A stretch of DNA of 64,000 bases from Podaxis mareebaensis. Its lineage: Eukaryota; Basidiomycota; Agaricomycetes; Agaricales; Agaricaceae. Where the stretch lies: the NCBI GenBank assembly GCA_018524725.1, contig JAEUWP010000500.1:124001-188000 (forward strand), in the 5' to 3' direction. Below, in pieces: positions 23,399 to 36,490 of this stretch. Made by a program: the position numbers and the translations under genes. The notes under the pieces were generated by a model that worked only from the letters and a program-made list of their open reading frames with translations, searched no databases and was not told the DNA's origin. Every line of letters begins with the position of its first letter. The stretch's first letter is position 1.

Positions 23399-24610
23399 TT
23401 AACACCCCATGGTAATGCCATTATATGGACCACTGTGATCGTCAGGGTCACCCTCAAAAATGTTTGGGACGTCCCCAACAGTGCATTGGGTACTGGTGTT
23501 ATCTTGTCCGGGACAGGAGAGCCATTGATTGCTCTCGTTAATGTGAACTTCACCGGAGGGATGATGATAACCCAAGAATCGGCCTGAATACTTATAAGTC
23601 ATTCCGCTCGAGAAGCTACGGCCTTATCGTACCTGGGAGGATAGGAACAATATCCTTCTTGTTGTTGATATGAGTGAAAGAAATGTGGGAGTCCACATAG
23701 TCGGCGAATGCTTGATTGCCGACCTGAGCGTTTCGTAAGAACCGTTTCCGAACTCTCAAAACCGGAGGACTTACCCGAGGTGTGCCATAGCCGATCGTGC
23801 GGAATGTAACCCCGCTAATATGAAGGGGGAGGTATATACCATCGAGCAAAGCAATTGCGGCTCCGAGAGAGTGTCCGACGATTGTTACTCGGGTTGCACT
23901 GTGCTGTGCAATCGCAGTCTGGACAGCAGATAGTATTTGGGTCGCAGTCCTATTTCGGTTTCCCTCAGCTGAGTCATGCGTGGATATGCAGAATGGTACT
24001 GACTTGGCTTGTTCGCCGGCGAATCCACTGTGAGCCTCGACCGAAGAAGGAACACCCGGAAAGAGAGAAGGGTTGAGGCTCTCAAGAATTACATTGGCAT
24101 CCGTTGCCAGGGCTTCACTTTTTGGGCACATCAACCTTTGCTTGTTGCATGTGCGCATCTAACTTACATTTGACTAGTATCGGTCCCTTGGTGCGCCACG
24201 ATCACGGACGCCTGTGACGGCGAGTATCCGACATACCCTGAGACAAACAATCCTTCAGCCACCAATCCGGGACAGGAGATCAAGACTATACGAACAAAAT
24301 TGAACAGACGCTCCATCACCACCAGATGCTACTGGAATAAAATCTGGATTGGCATTGCAATTGGCTAGTATAAGGCGATGTCAGCAAGTAGAATAACTGA
24401 TAGGACAATGATGTCACCTCCGCAAGTCCATGTCCTTGTAACACTGGGGTTGCAGTATGCTGTACTTGCAAAGTGAGTGAAGGGTGTGAAGGCGTTGATT
24501 TGGGCGCTCGTCAGTGCCGTGATGGTCTGTCGTTTCGAGAACCCGACAGGACTGGCGTTGACAGAGATGACAGCCAGGAAAGTGGCTAGGACAGCACGAG
24601 ATGTCAACAT
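23399..24610 (-). CDS. Secreted class-3 lipase (tandem copy 2)
   Basis: Paralogue of the lipase at 21416-22643 with matching exon structure. The signal peptide MLTSRAVLATFLAVISVNAS is followed by a propeptide (KRQTITALTSAQINAFTPFT). The body has WTCGG at a splice site, TRVTIVGHSLGAAIALLDG (Ser nucleophile), GYGTPRVGNQAFADYVDSH, NKKDIVPILPG (acid), and the C-terminal GYHHPSGEVHI and DDHSGPYNGITMGC. The last dozen residues are identical to copy 1 while the leader has diverged, which suggests an older duplication with constraint on the fold. The longest open frame here begins at 24158 and retains an intron; the real start is the ATG at 24608-24610. Confidence 0.88.
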
Positions 24611-24711
24611 GCTTGTTGGAGCGAGGAAAGCGGCTACGGCGACGAGAGTAGACGAGACACGACGCTCACCGAGGGATGAGGCTCTGGTTCAGAATCTGTG
24701 AGGGTGGCAGA

Positions 24712-24719
24712 TTTATACC
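24712..24719 (-). promoter_or_regulatory. TATA box of lipase copy 2
   Basis: Minus-strand GGTATAAATC about 102 bp before the ATG; matches the element upstream of lipase copy 1. Confidence 0.6.
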
Positions 24720-24724
24720 CTAAG

Positions 24725-25587
24725 TCTGCTTCTAGGTGAGAACTAACATTGCTTATCCGGTTCCTATTCCACTAGTCTGGTCTTCTTTTTGCATAGGCCA
24801 TGATACTTCCTGAAAGTTCATGAGGTCCTGCTGTGCCATTTTGCACAAGGTGCGGAAGGGTTCATATGATGGTGTGAATGGCGAACCGCGTATCATACAA
24901 GAAAGAGATGGGGCTAAAAATAAGGTCGTGCATGTATCATGGGTAGGCATCACATGGCAGGTTCCGAAGATTGTTGGACAAGAATGAATCGAGCACGAAT
25001 ATGTAATGGTTTCTACCCAGAGTTGAGTTGGTCTGAATGATGGATTGATTCCGGCAAGGAGACCACGCACATGTATACCAAAATCGGATTGTTTATTCAG
25101 GAATCGTGTTTCTTCGTGTCCACGAATAGGTCCGGGCGTGTTCTCTTCACACGCACATATGTCGATGGAAAGCGATTGTTCGCGAGGTCGGGGTGGAGTG
25201 GGTAGGACCAGGCCAGGGTTTCTTGACAACGTGACCGCATTAACAATGTATCACAGAAGATAGACGCTTATCCATTGACGTCGTAAGGAACCTATGGGAA
25301 CGATATGTTATTCTTCAGATTGAGGACTTTTGAAGCTAGGTATAGTGGTGTCGTGTCAATTGCTCTTTATCGTGTCCTGTGCATTCTACCACGGATAAAT
25401 TCCTTGACTCGTTTGATAGACTTATGCGCGTCCACATGCAAGGGCGGTCTGTTTTGGAGTCAGAAAATAAGAGTTCTGAAGACTGAACGGCGGATTCCTG
25501 GAACAGGAGATTAGATGGGAAGTGCTTACGTCAGCAGGTTAGGTTTTTTGCGCTTTGAGATTGGGAGGGGTTTTAACATTGCCCACC
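24725..25587. other. Spacer between lipase 2 and NOP10
   Basis: The minus-strand open frame at 24753-25229 (158 codons) has no domain, no intron signals and an irregular composition, so I do not call it. Nothing else is seen. Confidence 0.4.
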
Positions 25588-25888
25588 ATGCATCTCATGT
25601 ACACCCTTGACGAGAACGGCAACAGAGTATATACACTGAAGGTGTGCACCACTTATGCATCTTCAAAACATCCTCACTCACGACTCCTTTAGAAAATCAC
25701 CGACGACGGAAAACTCACGAAATCGGCACATCCTGGTATGTTAAAGTCAGTTACATTCGCACAGAATTTTTTGTTGAAGCACCAGTCCAGCCCGATTCTC
25801 TCCAGATGATAAATTCTCTCGTCACCGAGTCACTATCAAAAAGAGATACGGCGTCCTTCTAACCCAACTTCCCGCCAAACCACTATGA
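25588..25888 (+). CDS. NOP10: H/ACA snoRNP subunit Nop10
   Basis: Three tiny exons (25588-25641, 25693-25735, 25791-25888) give a 64-residue protein, the usual Nop10 length. Nop10 bridges the pseudouridine synthase Cbf5/dyskerin in H/ACA ribonucleoproteins in the nucleolus and is needed for rRNA pseudouridylation. The sequence follows the family closely: [19 protein letters not shown], then [20 protein letters not shown] and [12 protein letters not shown]. The eukaryotic protein lacks the archaeal zinc ribbon, as here. Introns are 51 and 55 bp. It is far too short to stand out as a single open frame. Confidence 0.95.
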
Positions 25889-25955
25889 GACTCCCATCTA
25901 TCACTCATATCTCCCATCAGCACTGGGACCGATTAGGTGTTGTTGATCGTACGCA

Positions 25956-26186
25956 ATGGGTGCTGAAAAGAAAGCCGGAGTCGTGGCGGCCTCTTCTGTA
26001 CGTTTAGATGCTCCATACCCTCTGGTCATACACGCCCAATGTATTTCTAGAGCTGTTCCATCAGGTAGTTTGCGCTCTACCGTGATACTTTAATTTTTTA
26101 CATCTGTGATCTTCAGTTCAAATAAACAGGCAGCTGAAGAATTTCAAGAAACGGTTATCTACCGTCGCCGACCATCAGAATCTTGA
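25956..26186 (+). CDS. Candidate 41-residue microprotein, three exons
   Basis: Exons 25956-25997, 26051-26064 and 26117-26186 join in phase across two introns of 53 and 52 bp, with GTACGT...CTAG and GTAGTT...TCAG borders. The product begins MGAEKKAGVVAASS and ends ETVIYRRRPSES. It has no membrane segment or signal and I do not recognise it. The ATG has an A at -1 and a C at -3 (GCAATGG). It lies only 67 bp after the NOP10 stop, so it either has a very short promoter or sits on the NOP10 transcript. The evidence is splice geometry and phase alone; the 14 bp middle exon could be coincidence. Confidence 0.35.
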
Positions 26187-26189
26187 TTA

Positions 26190-26669
26190 GCTTTGCTGCA
26201 CCCATTCCGGCCTCGTCACGTTTTCCCCGTACCAGTTCCCTCGGAACATTGCAAAAGGAGAGGAGGGCCGGAATGCACTGGGGACTGGTATGGATTTGGG
26301 TAACTTTCTCCCTTTGGCGAGTCCTTTTTGCGCGGTAGGATTGGTTGAGAATCGGATTAAGAAATCTTAATGCTACGTCTTGCGACGCAAGAATGAGTGT
26401 GAAGGCTTGGTCTAATGGGCATTGTTAAGCCCCTATAAGTATTATTGGACTGCAACCGAGTCTCTGCACTGTGATAAATGCGTTCATGACGCCTGTTTCG
26501 GTAATTCGTATATATTATTCCTGTGGGTCCCAGAATATTGCAGTGTGGACGCGTATACACGTGATGGACGCGTTAATCTGATGATTGATGGCATGACCGT
26601 GACAACCTTGAAGTCGCGTCGATCCAATTTCGACATCAACCATTGCCAGTCTCCTTCACCACGCTCGCG
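26190..26669. promoter_or_regulatory. Upstream region of SMC4
   Basis: No gene is supported. The frame of SMC4 is open back to a TTG at 26643, but the first ATG is 26670. Confidence 0.4.
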
Positions 26670-29600
26670 ATGCCACCCAGACGGTCTTCACGCTCGACAC
26701 GAGCGTCCATAGAACCTGAGGCGATGGAAACACTACCTGCAAAACGAAAGCGCGGGTCAACAGCCGAACCTACCGTCGAAGAGAAGGAAAACGTAGTTAA
26801 ACCACCATCTAGGAGATCTTCATCTGGACGAACACCTGCAACAGCAGCCAAAGGAAGAGCTGTCTCGAGATCCAAGACATCCCTACCAAAGGTGGAGGAG
26901 AATGCAGGCGAGGAGGACGAGGACGAAGTACAAGCACCGGTGAAGAAGAAAGCACGGCCTTCGGTAGACAACGAGGGTGGAGATATTAGCGAGGAAGAAC
27001 AAGTCAAGCCCACACGAGCTCGCAGGTCAAATCGGGCATCGGTTAAAATGGAGGTTGATGACGACGACGCTGCTCTTAGTCAACCTTCTAAGCCAACGTC
27101 AACCAAGCGAGCAGGCGGCCGTAGAGCTGCAACGAAGAAGGCTGTGGTAGAGGACGAGGTTGAAGAAGACAAGGAGGAAGAAGAGGATGTTAAGCCTCTG
27201 GTTCGTGGTGGCAGAAGGTCTAAAAAGGTCGTGGAAGACGTCGATGACCCGGAAAAAGAGGAGGTTTCTTCAAAGGACTCGAAGAAGGAGGTTCGAAGTC
27301 GTCGTTCCAAGGCCAGAGTTTCAATCGAGGAACCGCAAAAAGAGGAAGAAGAGGAACACGAGTCGGAAGATGATATCGAGGTCATTCCACTACGCAAGTC
27401 CCAGAAAGCACCGCCGCCAGCGCAGCCCGAGGTCAAGCAACCAATGCCTGCAGAAGAGGATGAGGAGGAACGCTCGTTGTTCGAGCCTATACCAATGCCA
27501 GCACCTGAAACTCTGACTCAGGCAATGCCTGAACAACCCTCTGGACCAGTAGCACGGCTTGTCATTCACAAGATTGTTCTTGTCAACTTCAAGAGTTATG
27601 CAGGCCGCCAAGAGATCGGCCCTTTCCACAAAGTGAGTGTGATCGCTTGCCGTTATCACACGGGTGCTTATGAATGTTACAGTCTTTCTCAGCAATTGTG
27701 GGGCCCAACGGTTCAGGAAAGTCAAACACGATTGATGCCCTGCTTTTTGTGTTTGGCTATCGCGCCTCGAAGATGCGTCAAGCTAAGGTCTCCGAACTCA
27801 TTCACAACTCTGCCCGTTATCCCGACCTTGACGAATGTAGCGTTGAAGTCCATTTCCGTGAAATTATCGATCTGGCAAGTTCTCGCAATTCATAGCAAAC
27901 GTTCTCATGCTGATATTCTTTTTCAGCCGGGTCCCGATGCATACAAAATTGTGCCAAAGTCGGACCTCATCGTCGCGCGTCACGCGTACAAGAATAACCA
28001 AAGCCGCTATACCGTGAATAATCAGTCAAGCAACTACACTGAGGTCCGAAATCTCTTAAAGGGCCGGGGGATTGATCTCGACCACAAGCGGTTCTTGATT
28101 CTTCAGGCATGTGTCCAAGTAGCCTTGTTCAACCGAGTTCTCATTCTATCCTCAGGGTGAAGTCGAGTCCATTGCGCAGATGAAACCCAAGGCCCCGTCA
28201 GAGCATGAAGATGGCCTACTTGAATACTTGGAAGACATCATTGGCACGTCCGGTTACAAGGAGGAAATCGACAAAGCATTCAAGTTAATGGAGGACCTTC
28301 AGGAACAGCGTGCGACGAAGTTGAACAGGCTACGATTTGTTGAGCGCGAGAAGGCTGCATTGGAGGACCAGAAGAAAGAAGCTGAGGACTACCTTAGATT
28401 GAAGAATGAGTTCGTCCGAGCACAGTCGAGATATTGGCAATGGATTCTTTGGAAATGTTTCCAGGCCGAGGCTTCTTTCCAGGCCCAGGAGGTACAGATT
28501 TTTTCATCCTTCCTGCGGTCTATTTTACCGACCCAACGATTTTAGGCTAAGCTGCAGAAGGAGCTTGCTGCGGAGACTGAGAAGAACAAGGACGACATTA
28601 CTCACCTGCAGATGCTGGAACAACACTATAAGGAGCGAGAAACAGCCTACAAGGTTTGTGTTGATCTCTTCTATTTGAAATATGTACCACTCATCGTTGA
28701 ATAGGAAGTTAAAGATGCTGCTGAGGAAGCAAGTCAGGAGCTAACAAAGAAAGAAAAGCAAGAAGTTCAGCTACAAGAGAAATTGAAGCACGCCAACGGC
28801 AAGGCGAAAAAACTCAGGAAGCAAATTCAGGAGGTACGCCAGGGCCTGGGTGAACTCAGAGATACCGCGTAACACTCAACGCTACTCCAACAGGACAAAG
28901 CCGCGAAGAAACAGGCTGAGCGCGATTTCGAGGATAGCACCGAGAAAATCAAGAAGGGCAAGGCTAAGATAGAGGAACAAGAGGCAAGCTTGGAGGAGGA
29001 AGAGAAGGTTCTCGAGAGCATTCGAGATAGCTTAAAAGGTGATTGTCATCCTTCTTGGTCCAAAATCGCTGGCCTGACCGGAATGCCCTCAGACAAAACC
29101 CAAACCTTCCACGATCAGATTGAAGCCAAACAGAAAGAGCTTCAGCCCTGGACTGCGAAGATCAACGCGAAGCAAGCTACGATTGATATCGCACAGAGCG
29201 AACGCGATGCGCTCGCCCAGAAGGCAGAAGCTATTCAGAAAGCGGAGACGGAGGCTGAAGAGAATTTGAGGACCAGACGAGCCGAGCATCAAGCCAAGGT
29301 GAAATTGCTCAATGTATTTTCCGGTTTGCATAATATTAACCTGCACCCAGATCTCTCAACAGGAAGAGCTCCGACAACAGAAGGCGAACCTTCAACAGGA
29401 TATCAAGAATGCCGAGAAGAGACACCAGGTCAGTCGATGTTCTAATCAACCATGATCATGGCTTAGATGTCGCATAGAATGCACAAGCGCAACTCCAAGA
29501 ATTCCGCAGCAAAGCTTCTTCAGCGCGTCAGAAGGTCGAAGAAGCAAGAGCGTCACAATCTGAAAACAGATCGCAGGGAAAAGTACTTGATAGTCTCCAG

Positions 29601-32319
29601 CGATTGAAGAGCCGCGGTCAGATTCAAGGCTTCCACGTACGTGTCCACCTCAAAAAAGCGGGTTTTTGTCGTTTGACTCACGGTGAACAGGGACGCCTCG
29701 GTAGCTTGGGTACAATTGATGCGAAATACGATATTGCTGTCTCAACTGCCTGCTCTCAGCTCAATCATCTGGTTGTCGACACGGTCGAACAAGCTCAGCA
29801 ATGCATCGAGTATCTTCGCGCCCAGAACATTGGTCGTGCTACGTTCATGGTTCTGGAGAAGATTCCGCAAGATACGGGAATGAACAAGATCAAAACTCCC
29901 GAGAATGCCCCTCGCCTATTCGACCTTATCAAACCCAGAGAATCACGATTCGCTCCAGCTTTCTATAAAGCGCTTCGCGATACTCTCGTCGCAGAGGATC
30001 TAGACCAGGCCAACCGCATCGCATATGGGGCTACACGGTGGCGTGTCGTAACGCTCGCTGGCCAGATGTTCGAGACATCCGGTACTATGTCAGGTGGTGG
30101 TGGGCAACCCTCGCGAGGTGGGATGAGTTCCAAGTTCGCTGCTGAGGCAGTCAGGCCCGAGGTGATGCAGCAGTATGAACGAGACAGCGAGGAAGCCACG
30201 AGGAAACTGAACCAAGCTATGGAAGAGGCGAGTCGGGCGGAGGCTGAGCTCGACAGGTTGAAGAGGTCGGGTCCAGAGTTGGATATGGCGTTCCAGAAGT
30301 TGACTTTAGAAATCGAGACTGGGAAGAGGTCTATCATCGAGGCGGAGAAGCGCGTTAAGGACTTGAAGTGAGCATACACAAGCTTTCCTGTTGAAATTTT
30401 TGTTGAATAATCCTCTGTCCAGAGCCCAAAACAAGCCGAATCAGGGAGACCTGAGGCGTATCTCCGAACTTGACGCCGAAATCGAGTCAACAACTGCCGA
30501 GCTCGAGCGACTCCAAGAAAAGTCGAGCAAGATCGAGCAAGCTATCAAAGAGCTTGAGAAACGTATCCTCGAAATTGGAGGCTCCAGGTTGCTGACCCAA
30601 AAGTCCAAAGTTGATGGAATCAGGCTCCTCATCAACATCGCCAACGAGGAGATCACCAGGGCCGAGGTGGCGAGAGGCAAAGCTGAGAAGGATATTGGGA
30701 AGCTGGAGAATTCAATCGAAGCTAACGAGGCCACGTACCAAGAATGCGAGGGTGAGGTTCAAGAGCTGCAGGAAACGTTGCAGGAACTCCAAACCTACCT
30801 CGCAAAGCTCAGAGAGAAGTATGAGGCTGCTCAGGAAGCCGCAGAAAATTCCAAAGAAGATCTAGACCAGCTTAAGAAGGAACTCGACGAGAAGGAAGCA
30901 CAGATCAAGGAATTCTTGAAAAAACAGGTGTGTCTTTGAAGTGCACAAGAGATGTCATATGCTGAGCCTCTTTGCAGAAAGACCTTGAACAGAGTATTCT
31001 GGATATACAGAAAGAGCTCAAGGACAATGAACTGAAGATCGAACATTGGCAATCGGAGCACGACAAACTTGAACTCGAGGAGATTGAGTAAGCTATTCAG
31101 AGAACTTTTTGGTCTTTGTGACTTACGGTCTGGTTTTATATAGCTCTGATGACGACGACGATGAGGAGAGCGAAGGTGCCTCGAAGGCCGAGGAAGAAGG
31201 CGAAGACGGTGCAGAGAAAGTTAAACAAGATCCCGACGCTCCTCCGAAGGGATCCGCTCAAAAGTTGCACGAATACACGCCGGATGAACTCGCACGTTTC
31301 AAGCAGAAGGAACTCATAGCCGACGTTGAGTTGCTCGATGGTAAGTCTATCCCAGTAGTTTCCCTCTGAAACGTCATTTAAGATGTTCTGTGACCCTTTT
31401 AGAAAAAATAAAGAATTCAAAACCCGATCTCACGGTCCTGAAAGAGTACAAGAAGCGTGAAGCTGAGTTCGAGAACCGTGCCAAGGAACTGGAAGAAGTT
31501 ACGAAGTTGCGAGACGAACAGAAAGAGAAGTACGACGCATGGAGGAAGAAGAGATTGGATGAGTTTATGGCAGGGTTCAACCTGATCTCGTTGAAGTTGA
31601 AAGAGATGTACCAGGTAAGCGCACCCTCCTCCCCGTAACCTTTGTCGATCGCCGATAACACTGCTTCAGATGATCACGCTGGGAGGCAACGCCGAACTAG
31701 AACTTGTCGACAGTTTAGACCCCTTCTCAGAAGGCATCATCTTCAGTGTTATGCCACCTAAGAAAAGCTGGAAGAACATCTCGAACTTGTCGGGCGGTGA
31801 GAAGACACTGAGTTCGCTTGCCCTCGTCTTCGCGCTACATCATTTCAAGGTCCGTTTGGGTTGCGTGCGTCCTCTTGGCATAGACTGACGTCCCTACAGC
31901 CAACGCCTCTGTACTTCATGGACGAGATCGATGCCGCTCTCGACTTCAGGAATGTTTCCATCGTCGCAAACTACATCAAGGATCGAACAAAGAACGCGCA
32001 GTTCATCATCATCTCCCTGAGGCAAGTTCCTGCCATTGTCTTGCATCCTTGCCTGTGTTAACGGGCCTTTGCCTGTAGAAATGATATGTTCGAACTCAGT
32101 CATCGTCTCATTGGTATTTATAAGACCTCTAACGCGACGAGAAGTAGGCTCTCCATGTCAATTCTCGATGTCTCCCACTTAACATCCCTTTCAGGCATCT
32201 CCATAGATAATCATGTCTTACTTCAGAAGGAACGAGAAAAACATAAAGAAGCCCAGAACCAGAGCCGGAAGCAACAAATACCAGCGCCTCCCGCACTTTC
32301 AACTGCCTCCCAGGTGTAG
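26670..32319 (+). CDS. SMC4: Condensin subunit Smc4 (SMC ATPase)
   Basis: Core ATPase of condensin, which pairs with Smc2 to compact mitotic chromosomes. The basic/acidic disordered N-terminus (PPRRSSRSTRASIEPEA) runs about 290 residues. Then come IHKIVLVNFKSYAGRQEIGP, Walker A (GPNGSGKSNTIDALLF, spliced at 27632), and the Smc4 signature FGYRASKMRQAKVSELIHNS. Long coiled coils flank the hinge near 29630-29870 (GFHGRLGSLGTIDAKYDIAV). The C-terminal head has the signature LSGGEKTLSSLALVFALHHF and Walker B LYFMDEIDAALDFRN, then RNDMFELSHRLIGIYKT. There are more than ten short introns, and one cuts the hinge. Total about 1,500 residues, usual for fungal Smc4. The start is the ATG at 26670. Confidence 0.93.
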
Positions 32320-32611
32320 ACCTTTCCCTGTACGCATACTAATATTGGGAGCTTCTTGGGCTTTTGTTCGAAGATATACCATCTCCATCTCGCTTTCGAT
32401 CTCTTGATGAGTGTATACATATGTACTCAAGCGATTGCTATTGTACCGTACTACATACTAAACCTGTATTTATTCCATTATCCTTTAACTTGAGGGATGG
32501 AAGTACAAAATTAAATGGGAGAATGGACCGTTACGGCGATCATATGCGCTACGTGTATATCGCAAACTGGAATTTATCGTCATCGAATGACATTTGGATG
32601 GAAAGGAGAGA
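32320..32611. other. Convergent spacer SMC4 / kinase
   Basis: Short AT-rich 3' flank between two convergent genes; no coding signal. Confidence 0.5.
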
Positions 32612-34047
<1,436 letters not shown>

Positions 34048-34853
34048 ATGGACGGTGCTACGCCTAGTAAGATTATCCACCTTACGATGGTCACTCACTA
34101 ACACACTATGGCTCACAGACGAACGATTGCTTGCAGCCGCACGCAGCGACAACGAGGAACAGCTCCTCGAGGCCATTGAGGATGGTGCAGATATCAATTG
34201 TATCAATGGGTGCGGAAACCCCTATCGTCCACCCTTGATCAGCTTATGTTGACTTGCCTATAGCGCAGGCGATACACGTATGTCATATCTTCTTCTGACT
34301 TGGTCAAATCTCTTATCACGTCAATTCTAGCTCTACACCTCGCGTACGGCGGTTCTCTAGATCCACATTGTGTTCCGTTTGCTCATCAGCATCTGCGCTA
34401 GCGTCAAGAACGCATCTTTTGATGTTCTCGAGCATATCTTGAGCCAAGAGAATTGCGACGTCGATCCACTCAACACTCTGACGGGAGAGACACCCCTTCA
34501 TTACGCCATTAAGCTTGAGGGAGAAGAACGCCGCGCGATAATCGAATCTCTCCTTGAGGCTGGCGCTGATACCACGTATGGCGACTTTGATTAGCGGCGT
34601 ATGGACGTCACTTACTTCGCTTCACCATGTAGAATCAAGGACAAGAATGGCGACAGGGTACTGGATATCCTCCCCCCAGACGACACAGTCATCCGTGACC
34701 TCATCCGGAAAGCCCAAGCGCAGAAGACGATCGATCCTGATGATATCGCTGATGGTAGGTGTGGTCTATGTTGGTTCAATACAAACCTTGCTCATTTATT
34801 CTCACAAAGATGATGACGATGGCGAGCTTGGTTCGGGTTCGGGTTCGGAGTGA
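34048..34853 (+). CDS. Small ankyrin-repeat protein
   Basis: Several short exons splice in phase into about 190 residues: MDGATP|NERLLAAARSDNEEQLLE, then DGADINCING, AGDTPLHLAVKNASFDVLEH, the repeat GETPLHYAIK, LLEAGADTTIKDKNGDRVLD, and an acidic/Gly-Ser tail ending GSGSGSE. The TPLH motifs and the GAD/G-D turns define about three ankyrin repeats, a protein-binding scaffold. It resembles the small ankyrin proteins of yeast that act as cytosolic chaperones or nuclear adaptors, but I cannot assign a role. Splice borders used include A|GTAAGA, GG|GTGCGG, C|GTATGT, GC|GTACGG and G|GTAGGT. Divergent from the kinase gene. Confidence 0.75.
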
Positions 34854-35033
34854 ATAAATTCACAAGAGCGGGTGATTGCTAATTTTGCCGTGATGGTTGG
34901 ATGATGGACTGGGGAATAAAAATACATTTTATTAAGCTTATTTCCTGACAAAGCTCATGGCGTGACGACATGTGATCTGCTCACCAATCTGCCTGGCGAA
35001 ACCGGTGATTTGCCTGATAACAACCCCCAGCGA

Positions 35034-35043
35034 TATATATAAA
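35034..35043 (+). promoter_or_regulatory. TATA box of thioredoxin gene 1
   Basis: TATATATAAA about 60 bp before the ATG. Thioredoxin gene 2 has TATATAAA in the same relative place (37689-37696) with similar flanks. Confidence 0.6.
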
Positions 35044-35103
35044 GCCTATTGCTGTATCGTTCTGGTCCTCATCCTTTCACATCAGAAAGCTTCACACTCA
35101 ATC

Positions 35104-35593
35104 ATGACCGTCACCGCGATTACGAGTCTAGACCAATTCAGAACAATTGTACGCACCCATCTTTAAACCCTTGATCAATTCAACTCAACGGGTTTCCGCC
35201 AGATCAACTCTGGAAAGCCCGTTGTTATCGACTTCTGGGCGACGTGGTGTGGCCCCTGCCGTGTCATCAGCCCGATATTCGAGAAACTCTCTAACGAGAT
35301 CCCCAACGTCGAGTATTACAAGGTTGATGTTGATGCCCAGCCCGATATCTCACAAGAAGTCGGAATCAGAGCTGTACGTTTCCTATCGATTGTTCTCTGC
35401 CGTTCAAGAGCTAACCAGGACATCACATAGATGCCCACTTTCGTTTTGTTCAAGGATGGAACGAAGCAGAATGAACTAGTCGGTGCGGTGCCCCAGAAAC
35501 TTCAAGTGGGTGGCAAAATATTGCATCTGTGATCTCTCTCATTAATTGCCACTTCTACAGGACCTGGTCAACCAAGCTCAGAGCCTTGCCTGA
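35104..35593 (+). CDS. Thioredoxin (copy 1)
   Basis: Four exons (35104-35148, 35203-35373, 35431-35505, 35561-35593) give 107 residues, the canonical single-domain length. This is a cytosolic dithiol oxidoreductase reduced by thioredoxin reductase. It has the buried Asp in VVIDFWATW, the redox centre WCGPC, the central strand [11 protein letters not shown], the cis-Pro in RAMPTF and a short C-terminal helix. No targeting peptide is present. The three introns lie at the same sites as in copy 2 at 37757. The duplicated block extends well beyond the gene into its 3' flank. Confidence 0.95.
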
Positions 35594-36107
35594 GATTCAA
35601 ACCTCTCCATCTTTTGCCTATGCTTCTTAAATATGCTGGATCTATTTTATGTCATATATCTATAATCCATGAATTGTATTGCTGCATCTCAACATCCGGA
35701 CAGTGGCAGCTTCCCTGCTGTGATGATACGAGCTCCTACAAGTGTGTATCATGGTCGCATTCGATCAGCGATTGCCTCAACTGCGTGACGATCTACAGCA
35801 TCAATTCAACCATGTCAACAAGATAAAATGCTCTTTTCCTTTCTAACGCTTATTTGGTCGCGTGTTGGTGGCTCTTCTGTCGAAGCCCTAAAGGACTGGC
35901 ATTCGCACGGCTTAGCCATATACCCATAAGAAGGTAGTAAGTTGGAGTGAGTTGGGGGACGGCGGAGAAGGCTAATTTTATGGCTGGAGCATGACAAGTG
36001 TCTGAGCTCTTCCAAAAGATTCCAATACCATTATTGGTATCTCACCCTTACATTTCGTGGTAGACCACACGGAGTTTGATTATCATCGTGCTTCGGAACC
36101 ACTAACA
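35594..36107 (+). repeat. 3' flank of thioredoxin 1, repeated after thioredoxin 2
   Basis: 35600-36000 matches 38245-38670 (for example the shared block around CATATATCTATAATCCAT and the later CTTAGCCA-ATACCCATAAGAA). A further short block at about 36033-36085, with TTTCGTGGTAGACCACA, recurs near 39230-39275. These are segmental duplicates without coding content. Confidence 0.7.
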
Positions 36108-36490
36108 GCACTGTCTTGGGCCAAGCTGGCATTTACCCAGAGTAGAACCGGAAGCCAGGGCAGCATTCAGGTGATTGCTGAAATTGTCCGGGTGCCACTT
36201 GACTTAAACGGCTGTATATACTAATTATTGTTAAAGGATAACTTCAGGCAGTGTTTGTCCGAGTCTCGGGGCGGTCATGTTTTGAATCCGGCAGAGTTGA
36301 GTATGCTTGAGTACGGCTTAGTATGGCCACGGATGAGGAAGCGGATGTAAATTCTAGCACAATCAGTATACCCCTAATTGAGAGCGAGGACGCCTTCAGA
36401 AGTGAAACTTCGTTGGGTGCAATTTATGTCGAGGTGGTCGAGGAGAAGAAGCCAGCTCTCTAATCGTGACATAAGAAGTACACACCATAT
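36108..36490 (-). pseudogene. Detached copy of the carboxylesterase promoter and first codons
   Basis: Matches 42020-42390 over its whole length in the same orientation, with many substitutions and small indels. It includes the esterase signal-peptide region (minus strand, 36108-36180), the putative TATA region (CTGTATATACTA) and upstream DNA. The start-codon area is altered and there is no downstream esterase body, so it is a 5' fragment left by duplication or deletion. Confidence 0.75.

Noticed and set aside
24753..25229. 158-codon minus-strand frame between lipase 2 and NOP10
   Set aside because: No domain, signal, splice partner or coding-like composition; length alone is not enough here.
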